Of a stretch of 64,000 nt of DNA, positions 8,988-17,470 are shown piece by piece; the stretch's first letter is position 1; every line of letters begins with the position of its first letter. The stretch comes from JAGWAJ01 sp026707615 (GTDB lineage: Bacteria; Acidobacteriota; Vicinamibacteria; Vicinamibacterales; UBA8438): the NCBI GenBank assembly GCA_965207595.1, contig CBDBMW010000006.1, positions 152,236-216,235 of the forward strand. Reading direction: 5' to 3'. The notes beneath the pieces were generated by a model. That model had not been told where the DNA came from. It was given only the letters and a program-made list of their open reading frames with translations, and searched no databases. Made by a program: the position numbers and the translations under genes.

Positions 8988-10029
8988 GACGGCGTCGGGC
9001 GTCCTCGGCGTCGGCGGTAACGTCGTGGTGGAGGCGAATGTGCGAGACGTACGGGCCGTTCGCTGGTTTGTAGTAGCGCCGGAGCGCGAGGCCCTGTTCT
9101 TGGGTGGACCTGGCGGCCAGCGTGGCGAGGCCGAGCGGCGTAGGGACGAGCATGGTGTGGCCCGGCCACCGCCGCCGCAGCCAGTCGAACGCGCCGAACA
9201 AAACGCTGCGGGGTTGCCTACCGTTCTGGCAGTACTCCACGATGAGTTCCGAGACCGACAGCATCGTCCACTCTCGGTCGGCGTGGGGGGCGCGCAGCGA
9301 CAGCAGGAACTCGACGGCGTGCTGGATCGCAGCGTCCCGGTCCGCGGGGCCCACCGGGGGCGCCGCGATGGGGAACAGCGTTGTGCGGTTGAGCGTGCGC
9401 TCCGAATATTCGTCGATGAGCGCCAGCTCGTCGCGCGCCCAGTAGCGGAGGCCGTACAGTACGGCCGTCACGGCGGCCCGGGAAGTGTTAGTGGTTTCGC
9501 GGCCGGTGGCGTGATTCTGGAAGACGATGGCGGGAGCGTCGGGCCGCGGCCTGCGCGTCCACGACACCGGGGCGCCGAGCCGGCGGAAGTCGGAGACGTT
9601 GCGTCCCGACCCGCGGGCCGGGAAGAAGAGATCGAAGAAAAGGGTCCGGCATTCCTTGTTTCTTAGCACGAGAGCGGCGAAGCGCTCGCGGGCGGCGTGA
9701 CTCGCGACGTGGTCGCCGTTGGCCGGGGCCGGCTCGGCCAGCAGCCCGGCGACCTCAGCGTCGTCGCGGTTCGCCCGCAGCCATAGACCCTCCCGGACGA
9801 GGGCCCCGAGCCGGACGAGGGTGTTGCGGTAGTGGTAGAGAGTGGTCGGCTTGGGCCGCGGCGTCCGCGGTGTGAGTGTGACGCGGCCCTCCAGGACTAG
9901 GGCGTTCATGTCGCGAGCCCGCATTCCCCTCGGCGCCGCCGCCACCACGCTCAGCAGGCGGTGGAGGCCGGCGAACGAGACGGCGCGCATCCAGTACACG
10001 CGTGACGGTGGTCCGTCGTCACGGGACAT
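8980..10029 (-). CDS. Winged-helix N-terminal hypothetical protein, 349 aa
   Basis: Residues about 12-85 look like a winged helix: LHRLLSVVAAAPRGMRARDM, then TTLYHYRNTLVRLGALVREG with a wing-like LWLRANRDD. The remaining 260 residues are mixed alpha/beta with no motif I recognise (for example FFDLFFPARGSGRNVSDF and YWARDELALIDEYSERTLNR). It sits between the restriction-modification gene (46-base gap) and the ATPase (8-base overlap). It is probably the DNA-binding or specificity partner of the ATPase and PIN proteins; that role is inferred from position. Confidence 0.75.
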   Translation of the reverse strand: MSRDDGPPSRVYWMRAVSFAGLHRLLSVVAAAPRGMRARDMNALVLEGRVTLTPRTPRPKPTTLYHYRNTLVRLGALVREGLWLRANRDDAEVAGLLAEPAPANGDHVASHAARERFAALVLRNKECRTLFFDLFFPARGSGRNVSDFRRLGAPVSWTRRPRPDAPAIVFQNHATGRETTNTSRAAVTAVLYGLRYWARDELALIDEYSERTLNRTTLFPIAAPPVGPADRDAAIQHAVEFLLSLRAPHADREWTMLSVSELIVEYCQNGRQPRSVLFGAFDWLRRRWPGHTMLVPTPLGLATLAARSTQEQGLALRRYYKPANGPYVSHIRLHHDVTADAEDARRRHA

Positions 10030-10075
10030 CGCTCACCGTATCCAGGGCACGTTACGCGCTGTACGGCGTACCATC

Positions 10076-13000
10076 TCAATCCTCTACCGGCGACGCGTTG
10101 TGCATGAACGGCTCCTCGCTCAGCCATGTCCGCCATTGAGCAACGGTTTCGCGCGCAAGGCCGAACAACTGGCATGTCGCATCGTCGATGGTCGCGCGCA
10201 CGGGATCGTCCGCTGCGTGCTGCAGTCGGCCGATCTCCGTATCAGCCAGCTCATCGTGTACCGCTGCGAGCGTTCGCACGAGTCCGGGCTCCCGACAGTC
10301 CGCCGGCAGCCTGACACTCCCAAGCTGCGTCGCGGACCAGTGGATGTAGGCCGCACTCTTCGAGCGCATGCTCAACAGCTGTACGAGCACAGGCGTGCTG
10401 TTCCACAGGAGATTCAACGCCTTCGCCTCGTCAGGCGTGTCCGTCCGGACCGCTATGTAGGCCGTTCCCAAGGCCGGCTCGGCGGTGTACTGGCTGGCCG
10501 TGCGAGAGCTGGTGGTCCTGAAGCGCTGCGCCGCGAGCATCCAGCCTTGCTCGTCTACGTATTTTGGAACGTCATCCGTCCCGCCGCGCTTGTCACGTCT
10601 CTCGACCGGGATGACCTGCCAGACTTCGTCTGCGGTACCGGCCAAGTGTTTCCTGCCTTCTTCTGCTATCGACGTCAGAATCCCGAGCCGAACCTGCGTT
10701 CGTGGATTCCCCGCTATTGGCTCGAAGCAATGCGCGACGTTGCTGCCTTTGATGCTGAACCGGTAGAGCGATTCCGCCGCTGCCAGCGGGGCGCGCTCTC
10801 GCAGCTGAGTGCACGCCATGGCGAGTCCTCCAGAGTACCACTGGACCGGCGACCAGTCACCAGCCTCGACCCGGTCGGCTGGCCATGTCGTTGCCCGCCC
10901 AACCGCGTCGAAATCCCCGTCGCGGAGGGCCGCAGCGATCGCCCGTGCGTCGTCGGTGTTCAGTGGGTACCGCGACAGGTTCACGAACGTCGTGGGATCT
11001 GCTTCGCCGGCCCCGCGCCGCGTTCCGATTAGGAGGCATTCGTTGATCCCGGTCTCCTGCGACAGATTGATGTTCTTCGGGTCGTGACACATCACGAGGT
11101 ACTTGATCCAGAACCGAGATGCGAAGAACTGTCGTTCCTCCGTTCCCGACGCAGCGGTGCAGGCGGTCATTGGCAGAATCTTCGCAAGCACCCCGGAGTC
11201 GCGGTCCAGTACGCACTCGATCAGCGGCGTGAAGAACGTGCGGATGCTGTTGATGTCGATCAGCCGCCCGGCGGCGGAGTTGCTCGCGACCACCCGGTCG
11301 CGGAGATCCTTCTCCCGTTGTTGCATCGCACGCTTCGTCTCGGCGTCGACGTTCCGGTTGCGCTTCGTGTTGTCGCTGAACGGCGGGTTGATCAGCACTA
11401 TCCGCGTGCCCGTCAACGCGCTCTTCACATCCGGGTGTACGACATCGTCGTCGTCCCACTGGAAGCTCTCGGGCGGCGGTCCGATGATCTCATCGTCGCC
11501 CAGAAGTTCGAGAGCCCCGAGCCGTACATCGGTGCCGGCACGGCCGTGTTCGAGCTTGTACAACGCCATCTTGCGATAGTCGACGTCGAGATTCCCCAAG
11601 GTGAATCTACCGGCAGCAAGCTGGAGCGAGACCGGGTTGATGTCCAGGCCGGTGGTTAGTTCCTCGACTGCCTTCTTGTGCCACGCAGCGCATCGCTGCT
11701 GGTCGGCCCCCTGCTCCCGCATGCGATCCTTGACTCCTTCGAGCCAGGCGTGCAACAGGGTGCCACTGCCAGCCGCAAGGTCCGCGACCTTCAGCCCGGC
11801 CCACGCCGCCGGGTTGTTCCAGTTCGTGATCTCCAACTGGTCGAGGGCCAGCTCAGCCAGCAACCGCGCGGCCTCTGGACGCGTGAAATACGCGCCGTCC
11901 GCGGCTTGATGACCCATGACGCGGGAGAAGAGTTGGCCCGCGTATTCCATACCCATGGTCGCGTAGTGCTCGGCGTTCTCGTCGGCCCAGGCGGCCAGCC
12001 GACGAATCGCGCGCCACGCCGCCGTCCGATGCTCGCTCTTTCCGAGGTGTCTCACCACGTTGCGGGCTGGTTGGAAGACGGGTCGGTAGTCGTACTCCAG
12101 CACGCTCATCCAGGTGTCGGCGAGATCGTCACACGGATCTTCCGCGGCCGTAATCTGCCGTAGCGTGTTCTCACCGATCAGACGTGCGACCTGTCCGCTG
12201 GTCTTCTCAAGTCGCCCATGAAGAATGAGGGCGTTCAGCATCAGCAAGACGGCTACGGTGCAGCCGTCGGCCGACTTCGTGTCCGACGTGCTGTCGCCGC
12301 TTTCGATTCCGAGGAAGTTCTCTAGCAGATCCTTGACGCCGTGCTCCGCTCGAAGGCCCGCGGCGGTAGGTGCCACGATATCGAGCAGGAGGTTGAAATC
12401 CCGCGTCGCGTTTCCGCGCAGGCCGGACCGTTCCATGACCTCGACCGCGAGGTTGCGAGTAGGTTCCGCGCTCTCAAGCTGTTGCCAGAGCGTCGGGTGA
12501 GCCTGGGCGGTCGGGCGGTCCCGCCTGCGGGTGATTCGGCGCCTGGGCTCGCGCAGCATCGAGCGCTTCTCCGCTAGTTTACGCGCCTTTGCGACGGTCT
12601 CGGTGATGTCGAAGCCCTCAGTACCGGCATCCTTGCGCCCTACCGGGGCAAGACCTGTTACCCGGGTGCCCCGACGATCGCGCCGGATAGTCAGTACGTC
12701 CCCCGCGTTGCTCAAGCTCCGGTCGTCCTCTCCCTCCGGGCGATCGGTGAGCTTCCGTGCGGGCCGGTTCTTCGGAAGCTTCTGGTCGCTCCACTCGAAG
12801 CCTTTGGCTGGCGTGAGCCAGTCGGTGATCTCCATTGGGGGCCGGCCCGGCCGCTCCCGCCAGGCAGGCACCTTGGCGTCGGCGATGACATGCTCCGGGC
12901 TGCTGCTTTCGGGACCTCGCCAGACGCCTGTGCGAGTGACTTCGCCGTCCTGTGCGACGACGACCACCTCTTTCTCGCGGGTCTCGGGTGGATCCGGCGG

Positions 13001-15055
13001 CATGTAGATCTCGACCAGATCCTGCACCTCGTTCTCGATCCGGCCATCGTGCGCACGCAGCGCAGTCAGGATCTGACTCAGTGGCTTCCATTCCTCGCCG
13101 AGTTCATGTCGGCCGAGACTGGTTTCGGCGTCGAGGCCGCGCGGCAGCGGCACGGGGACGATCACATACCCCTTGGTCTTGTCCGGTGAGCGGCGCATGC
13201 AGCGGCCAACGATCTGGATCACGTCCGTCGGACTCTTGCGCGGCGCTAGGATGGCGACCGCATCGAGGGATGGCGTGTCGGTTCCTTCCCCGAAGATTCC
13301 GACGTTGCTGATGCCCTGTGACCGGTCTGCTGTCCGGTCGTGCGTGAGCCGATGTAGTGCGACGCGGCGTTTCGAAGCCGGGTGACCGGCGTCCAAGTGC
13401 TGGATGGCGGGTTCGATGTCGGGCTCGGGCAACCCCTTCGCATGGAAGTACCGGCAGATCTCATCGTGCGCCTCCGGGCTGCGCAGCCACTTCGCCATGG
13501 CCGACGAGCGAGCCGTTCTGTTGAGAAACGCGATCGAGCTGCGGATCCGCACTTGGCCATCCGAAGCGTTTGCACCGCCGTAGAGGACGATTCCGTAGAT
13601 TAGCCAAGCCAGCGCCTCGCTGGTCGACAGCTCCAGCTTCCCTTTCCTCTCGTGGCGCTGTTTCTTGTCCACGTCCTGACAGATACGTTCGGCAGCCTCC
13701 CAAGCGTGCTCGTCCACGCCGAATGCGATGATCCGATAGTCGGTCAGTAGGTCGTGCTCGACGGCGTACTGGTAGGACCGTCGATACCCCTCGGGGCCGA
13801 AGATCCCCTGATCTCCCATGTCGTTGACCGCATACTTCGTGCGGTCGATGCGCTGGACCTTCTGGTTGTCGGCGCTGAAGATCTTCGGCGTCGCGGTCTG
13901 GTACAGCCGGTACCGGGCCGGGAATAACGCCTGATCGTGGCAGAGCGTGAAGTTCCGGATCCTGTCGGCGACCTTCTCCTTCCGGATCTGCTTGATCTGA
14001 GCCGTTCGGTGCGCCTCGTCGCAGACGAGGACCTCCGCGTAGCGTTCGGCTTTCCGAAGCGCCTCGGCAACGTGGTGCCCCGACTGGTACGTCGAGAAGA
14101 TCAGGTTCAGGCAGTCGGGACGGCAATCGCCTTTGAGAAAGGCCTCGACTGCTTCGGGCGATTCTGCGACCCGGCAGCCGACTTCGACAGCGTGCGTGTG
14201 ACCGTTGTCGCTGGTGGGGTCGTCACCCGGCTTTTCCTCGGACTTGACCAATCCAGCGGTCTTGTCGCTACACACGGCGATGCTGACCGTGTCCCGCTTC
14301 GCAGCGCGTAGGCCCTGGAGGTATGCAAGCCGCACCTGCCCGATGAGCGCGATGCTGGGCACGAGGACGACAGCGAGGTCGCTATCGGAGCATAGCTGCT
14401 CGACGATGCGCATCGACACCCGCGTTTTCCCGGTGCCGCACGGCAGAATCAGCTTGGTCCGACCAACGTGCTCGGGCAGGTACGGAACGCCCGAACCATC
14501 CTCCCGCCATTGCGCCAGCAGCTCCGGCGGCGGGTTCTTCAGGCTCCTGATGCATTCGGCAACGGCCTCATCCTGCATGGCCGTCCGCGGATCCGCGGGA
14601 TCTCCGCGGGACTCGTCACCGGCGAGAAGAGCATGGGGCAGCTCCGCGAGTGCGTCCTTCCAGAGAACTCTGCACTCCTGCAAGGTCCGCGCATTCGCGG
14701 CGGTCTGCTGGGCACTCGTCACGAGCCATCGCTCCTCGAACCTGTTCGCCTTGCCGGCGAACTTCTGGATCATCGTCGTCGTGACGTTGCCGTCGCTGAG
14801 GGCCTTGCACTGAATCGCAACCCTCCTGCCATCGGTCTTCTCCGCGATCAGGTCGATTCCATCGTCGTAGGGTTCGAGACCGAGTTCCGACAGCCTGGGA
14901 TAGTCGCGAAGCGCCCAGCAGTCCGAGACCTCCCAATCGGGGACGTTCGCGGCGCACTGCTCCACCAGCTCCTCGAGAAGCTCGCCGTCTGCCATCCGGT
15001 TCTCCACGGAGGCCTCGAAGCGTTCCAGCTTTTCCCGCACGTCGTTTTCGATCAT
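10076..15055 (-). CDS. Type ISP-like restriction-modification enzyme, 1659 aa
   Basis: A single polypeptide with domains in the order known for Type ISP enzymes such as LlaBIII. An Mrr-like nuclease comes first (DDGIDLIAEKTD near 64-75, then VAIQCKA near 81-87). A superfamily 2 helicase follows, with Walker A LPCGTGKT near 204-211, VCDEAHRT near 345-352 and GRCMRRSPDKTKG. Next is an N6-adenine methylase with VADLAAGSGTLLHAW and IVLINPPFSDN, and finally a C-terminal target-recognition region. Length is close to the usual 1500-1650. The 4980-base frame has no break. It follows a 44-residue frame by 6 bases and precedes the winged-helix gene. It should methylate one strand of its site and cleave after translocation and collision; the recognition sequence is unknown. 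Confidence 0.9.
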   Translation of the reverse strand: MIENDVREKLERFEASVENRMADGELLEELVEQCAANVPDWEVSDCWALRDYPRLSELGLEPYDDGIDLIAEKTDGRRVAIQCKALSDGNVTTTMIQKFAGKANRFEERWLVTSAQQTAANARTLQECRVLWKDALAELPHALLAGDESRGDPADPRTAMQDEAVAECIRSLKNPPPELLAQWREDGSGVPYLPEHVGRTKLILPCGTGKTRVSMRIVEQLCSDSDLAVVLVPSIALIGQVRLAYLQGLRAAKRDTVSIAVCSDKTAGLVKSEEKPGDDPTSDNGHTHAVEVGCRVAESPEAVEAFLKGDCRPDCLNLIFSTYQSGHHVAEALRKAERYAEVLVCDEAHRTAQIKQIRKEKVADRIRNFTLCHDQALFPARYRLYQTATPKIFSADNQKVQRIDRTKYAVNDMGDQGIFGPEGYRRSYQYAVEHDLLTDYRIIAFGVDEHAWEAAERICQDVDKKQRHERKGKLELSTSEALAWLIYGIVLYGGANASDGQVRIRSSIAFLNRTARSSAMAKWLRSPEAHDEICRYFHAKGLPEPDIEPAIQHLDAGHPASKRRVALHRLTHDRTADRSQGISNVGIFGEGTDTPSLDAVAILAPRKSPTDVIQIVGRCMRRSPDKTKGYVIVPVPLPRGLDAETSLGRHELGEEWKPLSQILTALRAHDGRIENEVQDLVEIYMPPDPPETREKEVVVVAQDGEVTRTGVWRGPESSSPEHVIADAKVPAWRERPGRPPMEITDWLTPAKGFEWSDQKLPKNRPARKLTDRPEGEDDRSLSNAGDVLTIRRDRRGTRVTGLAPVGRKDAGTEGFDITETVAKARKLAEKRSMLREPRRRITRRRDRPTAQAHPTLWQQLESAEPTRNLAVEVMERSGLRGNATRDFNLLLDIVAPTAAGLRAEHGVKDLLENFLGIESGDSTSDTKSADGCTVAVLLMLNALILHGRLEKTSGQVARLIGENTLRQITAAEDPCDDLADTWMSVLEYDYRPVFQPARNVVRHLGKSEHRTAAWRAIRRLAAWADENAEHYATMGMEYAGQLFSRVMGHQAADGAYFTRPEAARLLAELALDQLEITNWNNPAAWAGLKVADLAAGSGTLLHAWLEGVKDRMREQGADQQRCAAWHKKAVEELTTGLDINPVSLQLAAGRFTLGNLDVDYRKMALYKLEHGRAGTDVRLGALELLGDDEIIGPPPESFQWDDDDVVHPDVKSALTGTRIVLINPPFSDNTKRNRNVDAETKRAMQQREKDLRDRVVASNSAAGRLIDINSIRTFFTPLIECVLDRDSGVLAKILPMTACTAASGTEERQFFASRFWIKYLVMCHDPKNINLSQETGINECLLIGTRRGAGEADPTTFVNLSRYPLNTDDARAIAAALRDGDFDAVGRATTWPADRVEAGDWSPVQWYSGGLAMACTQLRERAPLAAAESLYRFSIKGSNVAHCFEPIAGNPRTQVRLGILTSIAEEGRKHLAGTADEVWQVIPVERRDKRGGTDDVPKYVDEQGWMLAAQRFRTTSSRTASQYTAEPALGTAYIAVRTDTPDEAKALNLLWNSTPVLVQLLSMRSKSAAYIHWSATQLGSVRLPADCREPGLVRTLAAVHDELADTEIGRLQHAADDPVRATIDDATCQLFGLARETVAQWRTWLSEEPFMHNASPVED

Positions 15056-15061
15056 CTCGCG

Positions 15062-15196
15062 TCAGGTCACCCAGCGTTCTGGCAGCGTCGCTGCGCACCG
15101 ACTGCCAGGCGGAATCGCGAAGACGCGTTTCAGGAACCGGCTCCAGAGTTTCGCGCGTGGAGGAGCTGCTGCCCGCCCGTTCGACGCAGGGTTCAT
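15062..15196 (-). CDS. Small basic peptide between lexA and the RM gene, 44 aa
   Basis: The ATG overlaps the lexA stop in an ATGA arrangement and the stop lies 6 bases before the start of the restriction-modification gene. The product is short and basic (RAKLWSRFLKRVFAIPPG) with no recognised family. It could be a genuine small protein, or only a translational bridge that carries ribosomes from lexA into the large gene. Coupling at both ends is the main support. Confidence 0.5.
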   Translation of the reverse strand: MNPASNGRAAAPPRAKLWSRFLKRVFAIPPGSRCAATLPERWVT

Positions 15197-15843
15197 GGTT
15201 CTGCAAGCCCCTGTCGGGGCGGCCCGATCATCGCGCCGACGACCACACCGACGATCTCCCAGTCCTCGGTCCGTTCGTCGATCACGATCGGCCGGTGCTC
15301 GGGGTTGCTGCTGCAAGGCTTCAGCTCGACTCGGTCGCCGCTCGGTCGGTGGAAGCACTTCAGGGTGATCTCCGTCCCGATCCGGGCCATCACGACGTCG
15401 CCCTCGGTCGCGTCCGGCGTGCGCCTGATCGCGATGATGTCCCCCGTACGGTAGCCCACCGCCGACATCGAGTCGCCGCGCACGACCACGTAGAAGTCCG
15501 CCTGGGGGTGGATCTGACGCGCCAGCTCGTCGGGCACCCGCATGATCGCCTTACTCTCGTCGGCGAGGATCGGCGTCCCGGCGGCGACTTCTGGCAGCTG
15601 GTCGGGGTCGAACAGAGGCGTTCCCTCTCGCAGGAGTCTGATGCCCCGGTCCAACCCCGGGGTGAGTTCGATCCAGCCCTTCCTCTCGAGCGCCCGCAGG
15701 TGGTAGTTGACCGCGGAGCCGAACGCGAGTCCCAAGTCCCGCGCCAACTCGGAGCGCGATGGCGGCATTCCCCGCCGCCGGATGTGCTCGCGGATGTGCT
15801 CAAGCACCTCCTGCTGCCGGTCGGTCAGCTTCTCTGCTCGCAT
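15193..15843 (-). CDS. lexA: LexA-family repressor, 216 aa
   Basis: The N-terminal winged helix is canonical (LTDRQQEVLEHIREHI, SRSELARDLGLA, VNYHLRALERKGWIEL). The self-cleavage site is Ala88-Gly89 in EVAAGTPILA. The catalytic Ser125 is in GDSM and Lys162 in EITLKCF, 37 residues later, the same spacing as in E. coli LexA. All autoproteolysis residues are present, so it should be inactivated by RecA filaments. I chose the ATG at 15843; the frame continues upstream but loses similarity. It is the first gene of the leftward defence operon, coupled to a 44-aa frame. A palindrome 11 bases upstream of its start is a probable operator and also serves the divergent AAA gene. Confidence 0.93.
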   Translation of the reverse strand: MRAEKLTDRQQEVLEHIREHIRRRGMPPSRSELARDLGLAFGSAVNYHLRALERKGWIELTPGLDRGIRLLREGTPLFDPDQLPEVAAGTPILADESKAIMRVPDELARQIHPQADFYVVVRGDSMSAVGYRTGDIIAIRRTPDATEGDVVMARIGTEITLKCFHRPSGDRVELKPCSSNPEHRPIVIDERTEDWEIVGVVVGAMIGPPRQGLAEP

Positions 15844-15853
15844 TCCCGCTCGG

Positions 15854-15876
15854 ATTGGGGTTGACAACCCCCCAAT
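15854..15876. promoter_or_regulatory. Palindromic operator candidate between lexA and the divergent AAA gene
   Basis: GGGGTTGACAACCCC at 15857-15871 is a perfect palindrome with 7-base arms around one central base; the wider ATTGGGG...CCCCAAT is almost symmetric. It lies 11 to 33 bases upstream of the lexA start codon and about 95 bases upstream of the divergent ATG at 15971. TTGACA within it could be part of a -35 element. Autoregulation by LexA is the obvious reading. Confidence 0.65.
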
Positions 15877-15970
15877 GCTATGGTTCAATCCAACAGTGTC
15901 CGACCGAACACGCGTCCGATACGACTCGTGTTGGAGTTTACCACGGAGTACCTCACGCGAGGACGCAGGC

Positions 15971-17470
15971 ATGCGCACGAAGTTGTTGCGGGGGAGAGAC
16001 GAGGTGACGATCCAGCTCGTCTACCCGTCGACGCTCGACGAGTACCGTCAAGCTCTCGACGCCCTCGCCGGCTCCGTAGCCGCCGCGAACGGCGAACGCA
16101 ACTCGCCACCGGCTGTTCGCAAGCCGCGACACGCAGCCTACGTGGTCACGACGGCGCAGCAGCGCCATCTGTGGGCTCTTCCCGATCTGACGGTGTCCGG
16201 CCGCGCGGTTCCCGTGGACGAGGCACGGGCGCTCGGCCTACTCCTCGACGCGGCCGTCGATCCGGACACGGCGGCCGAGCCGTTCCCTGGCCGCGCCGCG
16301 GAGGTCGTTTCGGGGCAGGCCGTCGGTGAACCCGCCGGTTCGTGGATCGACGCCGTGCGTGGTCTCCTCTCGCGCGGCGCGCGCATCGATCAAGCCGTCA
16401 AGGCGCTCGACGGCGCCGGTCTGCCGAGTGCCGTTCACGAGGCACTGTCGGACAGGCTCATCCAGGGGTTCGGCTCCGGCGCCAAGGCCGCCGCGACGGA
16501 GCTGGATCGGTTTCGGGTGGTGGTCGACCTGCCGTGGGCGAAGTCCAGCCCACAGCGGTTCGATCGGGCTACCGTCGCGCAGCTGCTCGACCGCACCCAC
16601 GCGGCTCTCGACGGCGTCAAGGCCGGCATCCTCCGGTTCCTGGGGTCGTGTCCCCAGGCGCGCGACTTGCTCACGTTCGAGGGTCCCTGCTCGTGCCGGC
16701 TGGCGACGACGGACGGCTTGCCGGCGCTGGTCGTTCGCCCAGGTCCCGTGCCGGGGCGGGCGGCGGTTCTCTGCCTGGCCGGCCCCGGCGGGACCGGCAA
16801 GACGTCGTTGGCGCACGCCGTCGCGGAGGCCCTTGGCCGCCCGCCCGTGTGCGTGTCCCTGGATGGAGAAGCGACCAAGCGGCAGATCCGCGGGTCTTCG
16901 CGCGGCGCCCCCGGCTGCGTGGTGGACGGACTGCGCGAGGCCGGGGTGAATAACCCGGTCTTCATCCTCGTGGGGATCGACGAGGCGGGCGACGCCGACG
17001 AGCATGCCGGCGCGCTGCTCGGCCTCCTGGACCCGTCGAACCGGACGGCGTTCAGGGACGCCTATCTCGACGTCCCACTGGATCTCTCCGGGGTTCTGTG
17101 GATCACGACGGCGACCGACGCCGGAGCGATTCCCGCGACGGTGCGGGATTGGCTGCACGTCGTCGACCTGCCGGCCTACACCGAGCAAGAGAAGTTGGCC
17201 ATTGCGCGGGACCACCTGCTGACGCGACCGTTCGATGGCCCGTCGCCGACGTCCGCCGGCGTTCTGGGGGAGGGGTTTGTGGTGCCTGCTAGTTCGTCTG
17301 CTTCACTGCCGTGCGTGGCTTCGCCTGCACCGCCGCTCGCGGTGGATCCGAAGCTCGTTCCGCTCGTCGATCACATGGCCGTTGATCTGGCGTACGTGTA
17401 CCTCGGCCTGCCCCAGCCGCGCGTATCCGGCCCGGCTGCCGATCGTCCGTCTCGCCCCGAGGTGGCCTGA
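15971..17470 (+). pseudogene. Lon-like AAA protein, truncated and fused to a short tail
   Basis: Residues 1-430 align by eye with the first 415 residues of the 1400-aa triple-AAA Lon-like protein: the same N-terminus (LVYPSTLDEYRQALDAL), Walker A GPGGTGKTSLA, and ILVGIDE where a Walker B DE is expected. Similarity stops after HLLTRPFDGP. The frame then runs in about 60 residues of unrelated sequence (DPKLVPLVDHMAVDLAYVYL) to a TGA that overlaps the ATG of a serine recombinase. The second and third AAA modules and protease are missing. It is probably a full-length relative cut by integration of the recombinase-carrying element. It diverges from lexA across the palindromic operator. Confidence 0.75.

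Noticed and set aside
10076..15055. BREX or DISARM core
   Set aside because: No PglX/PglZ, BrxL or DrmA/B features; the single-chain nuclease-helicase-methylase order fits Type ISP better.
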